DNA of 64,000 nt, from NCBI GenBank assembly GCA_032622095.1, contig CP136062.1, forward strand, positions 17,363,739 to 17,427,738. The letters are read 5' to 3'. The DNA is from Siphonodentalium dalli. Taxonomy: Eukaryota; Mollusca; Scaphopoda; Gadilida; Siphonodentaliidae. The notes below the pieces were generated by a model. The model saw nothing but the letters and a program-made list of their open reading frames with translations. It made no database searches and was not told where the DNA came from. The position numbers and the translations under genes were made by a program. Positions 61,201 through 64,000 of this stretch are shown here, piece by piece. How positions within the stretch are numbered: position 1 is the first letter of the stretch; each line of letters opens with the position of its first letter.

Positions 61201-64000
61201 ATAATGAGACAACAGACTGTCAAACAGATAATACATGTCTGCCCAGATATCTTCAGTCATGGTTCATAAATATAATGAGACAACAGACTGTGAAACAGAT
61301 AATACATGTCTGCCCATATATCTTCAGTCATGGTTCATAAATATAATGAGACAACAGACTGTCAAACAGATAATACATGTCTGCCCAGATATCTTCAGTC
61401 ATGGTTCATAAATATAATGAGACAACAGACTGTCAAACAGATAATACATGTCTACCCATATATCTTCAGTCATGGTTCATAAATATAATGAGACAACAGA
61501 CTGTCAAACAGATAATACATGTCTGCCCAGATATCTTCAGTCATGGTTCATAAATATAATGAGACAACAGACTGTCAAACAGATAATACATGTCTGCCCA
61601 TATATCTTCAGTCATGGTTCATAAATATAATGAGACAACAGACTGTCAAACAGATAATACATGTCTGCCCAGATATCTTCAGTCATGGTTCATAAATATA
61701 ATGAGACAACAGACTGTGAAACAGATAATACATGTCTGCCCAGATATCTTCAGTCATGGTTCATAAATATAATGAGACAACAGACTGTCAAACAGATGAT
61801 ACATGTCTGCCCATATATATTCAGTCATGGTTCATAAATATAATGAGACAACAGACTGTCAAACAGATGATACATGTCTGCCAATATATCTTCAGTCATG
61901 GTTCATAAATATAATGAGACAACAGACTGTCAAACAGATAATACATGTCTGCCAATATATCTTCAGTCATGGTTCATAAATATAATGAGACAACAGACTG
62001 TCAAACAGATGATACATGTCTGCCCATATATATTCAGTCATGGTTCATAAATATAATGAGACAACAGTCTGTCAAACAGATAATACATGTATGCCCAGAT
62101 ATCTTCAGTCATGGTTCATAAATATAATGAGACAACAGACTGTGAAACAGATAATACATGTATGCCCAGATATCTTCAGTCATGGTTCATAAATATAATG
62201 AGACAACAGACTGTCAAACAGATAATACATGTCTGCCCAGATATCTTCAGTCATGGTTCATAAATATAATGAGACAACAGACTGTGAAACAGATAATACA
62301 TGTGTGGCCTGGTGTGCCCAGATATCTTCAGTCATGGTTCATAAATATAATGAGACAACAGACTGTGAAACAGATAATACATGTGTGGCCTGGTGTGCCC
62401 ATATATCTTCAGTCATGGTTCATAAATATAATGAGACAACAGACTGTGAAACAGATAATACATGTATGCCCAGATATCTTCAGTCATGGTTCATAAATAT
62501 AATGAGACAACAGACTGTCAAACAGATAATACATGTCTGCCCAGATATCTTCAGTCATGGTTCATAAATATAATGAGACAACAGACTGTGAAACAGATAA
62601 TACATGTATGCCCAGATATCTTCAGTCATGGTTCATAAATATAATGAGACAACAGACTGTGAAACAGATAATACATGTATGCCCAGATATCTTCAGTCAT
62701 GGTTCATAAATATAATGAGACAACAGACTGTCAAACAGATAATACATGTCTGCCCAGATATCTTCAGTCATGGTTCATAAATATAATGAGACAACAGACT
62801 GTCAAACAGATAATACATGTATGCCCAGATATCTTCAGTCATGGTTCACAAATATAATCAGACAACAGACTGTGAAACAGATAATACATGTCTGCCCAGA
62901 TATCTTCAGTCATGGTTCATAAATATAATGAGACAACAGACTGTCAAACAGATAATACATGTATGCCCAGATATCTTCTGTCATGGTTCATAAATATAAT
63001 GAGACAACAGACTGTGAAACAGATAATACATGTATGCCCAGATATCTTCAGTCATGGTTCACAAATATAATCAGACAACAGACTGCCAAACAGATAATAC
63101 ATGTCTGCCCATATATCTTCTGTCATGGTTCATTAATATAATGAGACAACAGACTGTCAAACAGATAATACATGTATGCCCAGATATCTTCAGTCATGGT
63201 TCATAAATATAATGAGACAACAGACTGTCAAACAGATAATACATGTCTGCCCAGATATCTTCAGTCATGGTTCATAAATATAATGAGACAACAGACTGTC
63301 AAACAGATAATACATGTATGCCCAGATATCTTCAGTCATGGTTCATAAATATAATGAGACAACAGTCTGTCAAACAGATAATACATGTCTGCCCATATAT
63401 CTTCAGTCATGGTTCATAAATATAATCAGACAACAGACTGTCAAACAGATAATACATGTCTGCCCATATATCTTCAGTCATGGTTCATAAATATAATGAG
63501 ACAACAGACTGTCAAACAGATAATACATGTCTGCCCATATATCTTCAGTCATGGTTCATAAATATAATGAGACAACAGTCTGTCAAACAGATAATACATG
63601 TCTGCCCATATATCTTCAGTCATGGTTCATAAATATAATGAGACAACAGACTGTCAAACAGATAATACATGTCTGCCCAGATATCTTCAGTCATGGTTCA
63701 TAAATATAATCAGACAACAGACTGTGAAACAGATAATACATGTCTGCCCAGATATCTTCAGTCATGGTTCATAAATATAATGAGACAACAGACTGTCAAA
63801 CAGATAATACATGTCTGCCCAGATATCTTCAGTCATGGTTCATAAATATAATGAGACAACAGACTGTCAAACAGATAATACATGTCTGCCCAGATATCTT
63901 CAGTCATGGTTCATAAATATAATCAGACAACAGACTGTGAAACAGATAATACATGTCTGCCCAGATATCTTCAGTCATGGTTCATAAATATAATGAGACA
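58273..64000. repeat. 71-bp minisatellite array (about 80 copies, runs off the right edge)
   Basis: Head-to-tail units of 71 bp contain GAGACAACAGACTGTC, AAACAGATAATACATGTCTG, CCCAGATATCTTCAGTCATG and GTTCATAAATATAAT. Recurrent variant sites are GAGAC/CAGAC, AGACTGTC/AGTCTGTC/AGACTGTG, ATAATAC/ATGATAC, TGTCTG/TGTATG and CCAGATAT/CCATATAT. Some units are 73 bp (CAGACACAACAGTCTG), clustered between about 58.98 and 60.16 kb. Two adjacent 81-bp units carry a 10-bp insertion (TGTGTGGCCTGGTGTGCCC at 62301 and 62382). One unit is 70 bp (near 60228). Open frames of 60-112 codons in it are artefacts of the period, since 71 is not a multiple of 3. The array probably lies in an intron of the macrodomain gene. 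Confidence 0.97.

Noticed and set aside
62158-62567. 112-codon overlapping ORFs in the 71-bp array
   Set aside because: These are periodic artefacts in neighbouring frames of the same repeat, opened by the 10-bp insertions.
1-64000. Common origin of the 53-bp and 71-bp units
   Set aside because: They share only short pieces (CTTCAG, CAGTCAT) in different order and spacing, which is expected by chance.

Overview
The window looks like nuclear DNA of an animal. It has spliced exons, AT-rich introns and several tandem-repeat families, and no bacterial operon layout. Dispersed repeats that start with a C-run/G-run hairpin followed by a run of GTCCGTCC-type motifs, plus a PARP14-like macrodomain gene, suggest a mollusc, probably a bivalve. 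That assignment is an inference; no marker gene confirms it.

Layout. (1) Positions 1 to about 46,214 are one uninterrupted tandem array of a 53-bp unit, roughly 870 copies, entering from beyond the left edge. It has clear higher-order structure: a diagnostic unit recurs 16 times, and the spacings between its occurrences are multiples of 53 bp apart from a few small deletions. (2) From about 46.2 to 58.0 kb lies part of one plus-strand gene, with three exons recognised at 46504-46568, 51446-52580 and 57243-57971. Their splice phases agree and together they give about 640 codons. The product has a basic NLS-like segment, a well-conserved macrodomain split by the second visible intron, and a second, degenerate macrodomain cut by the third intron. 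It resembles the PARP14/PARP9 group of multi-macrodomain proteins, but no PARP catalytic domain lies in the window. (3) The introns are packed with repeats: 38-bp and ~112-bp tandem repeats that look like amplified ends of a hAT-like element, two copies of a palindromic MITE in opposite orientations, a 22-bp x 14 array, and a 35-bp array split by two separate insertions. (4) From about 58,273 to the right edge is a third large array, a 71-bp unit in about 80 copies.

Taken together, the window is a multi-exon macrodomain gene whose introns host very large minisatellite/satellite expansions. The exon at 46,504 begins in mid-codon, so coding sequence must lie upstream. If the assembly is right, the 46-kb satellite is inside an intron of the gene or very near its 5' part. 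The gene continues beyond the 71-bp array to the right. The many short open frames inside the arrays are periodic artefacts: neither 53 nor 71 is a multiple of 3. I see no RNA gene, CRISPR array, complete transposase or novel defence-type system.
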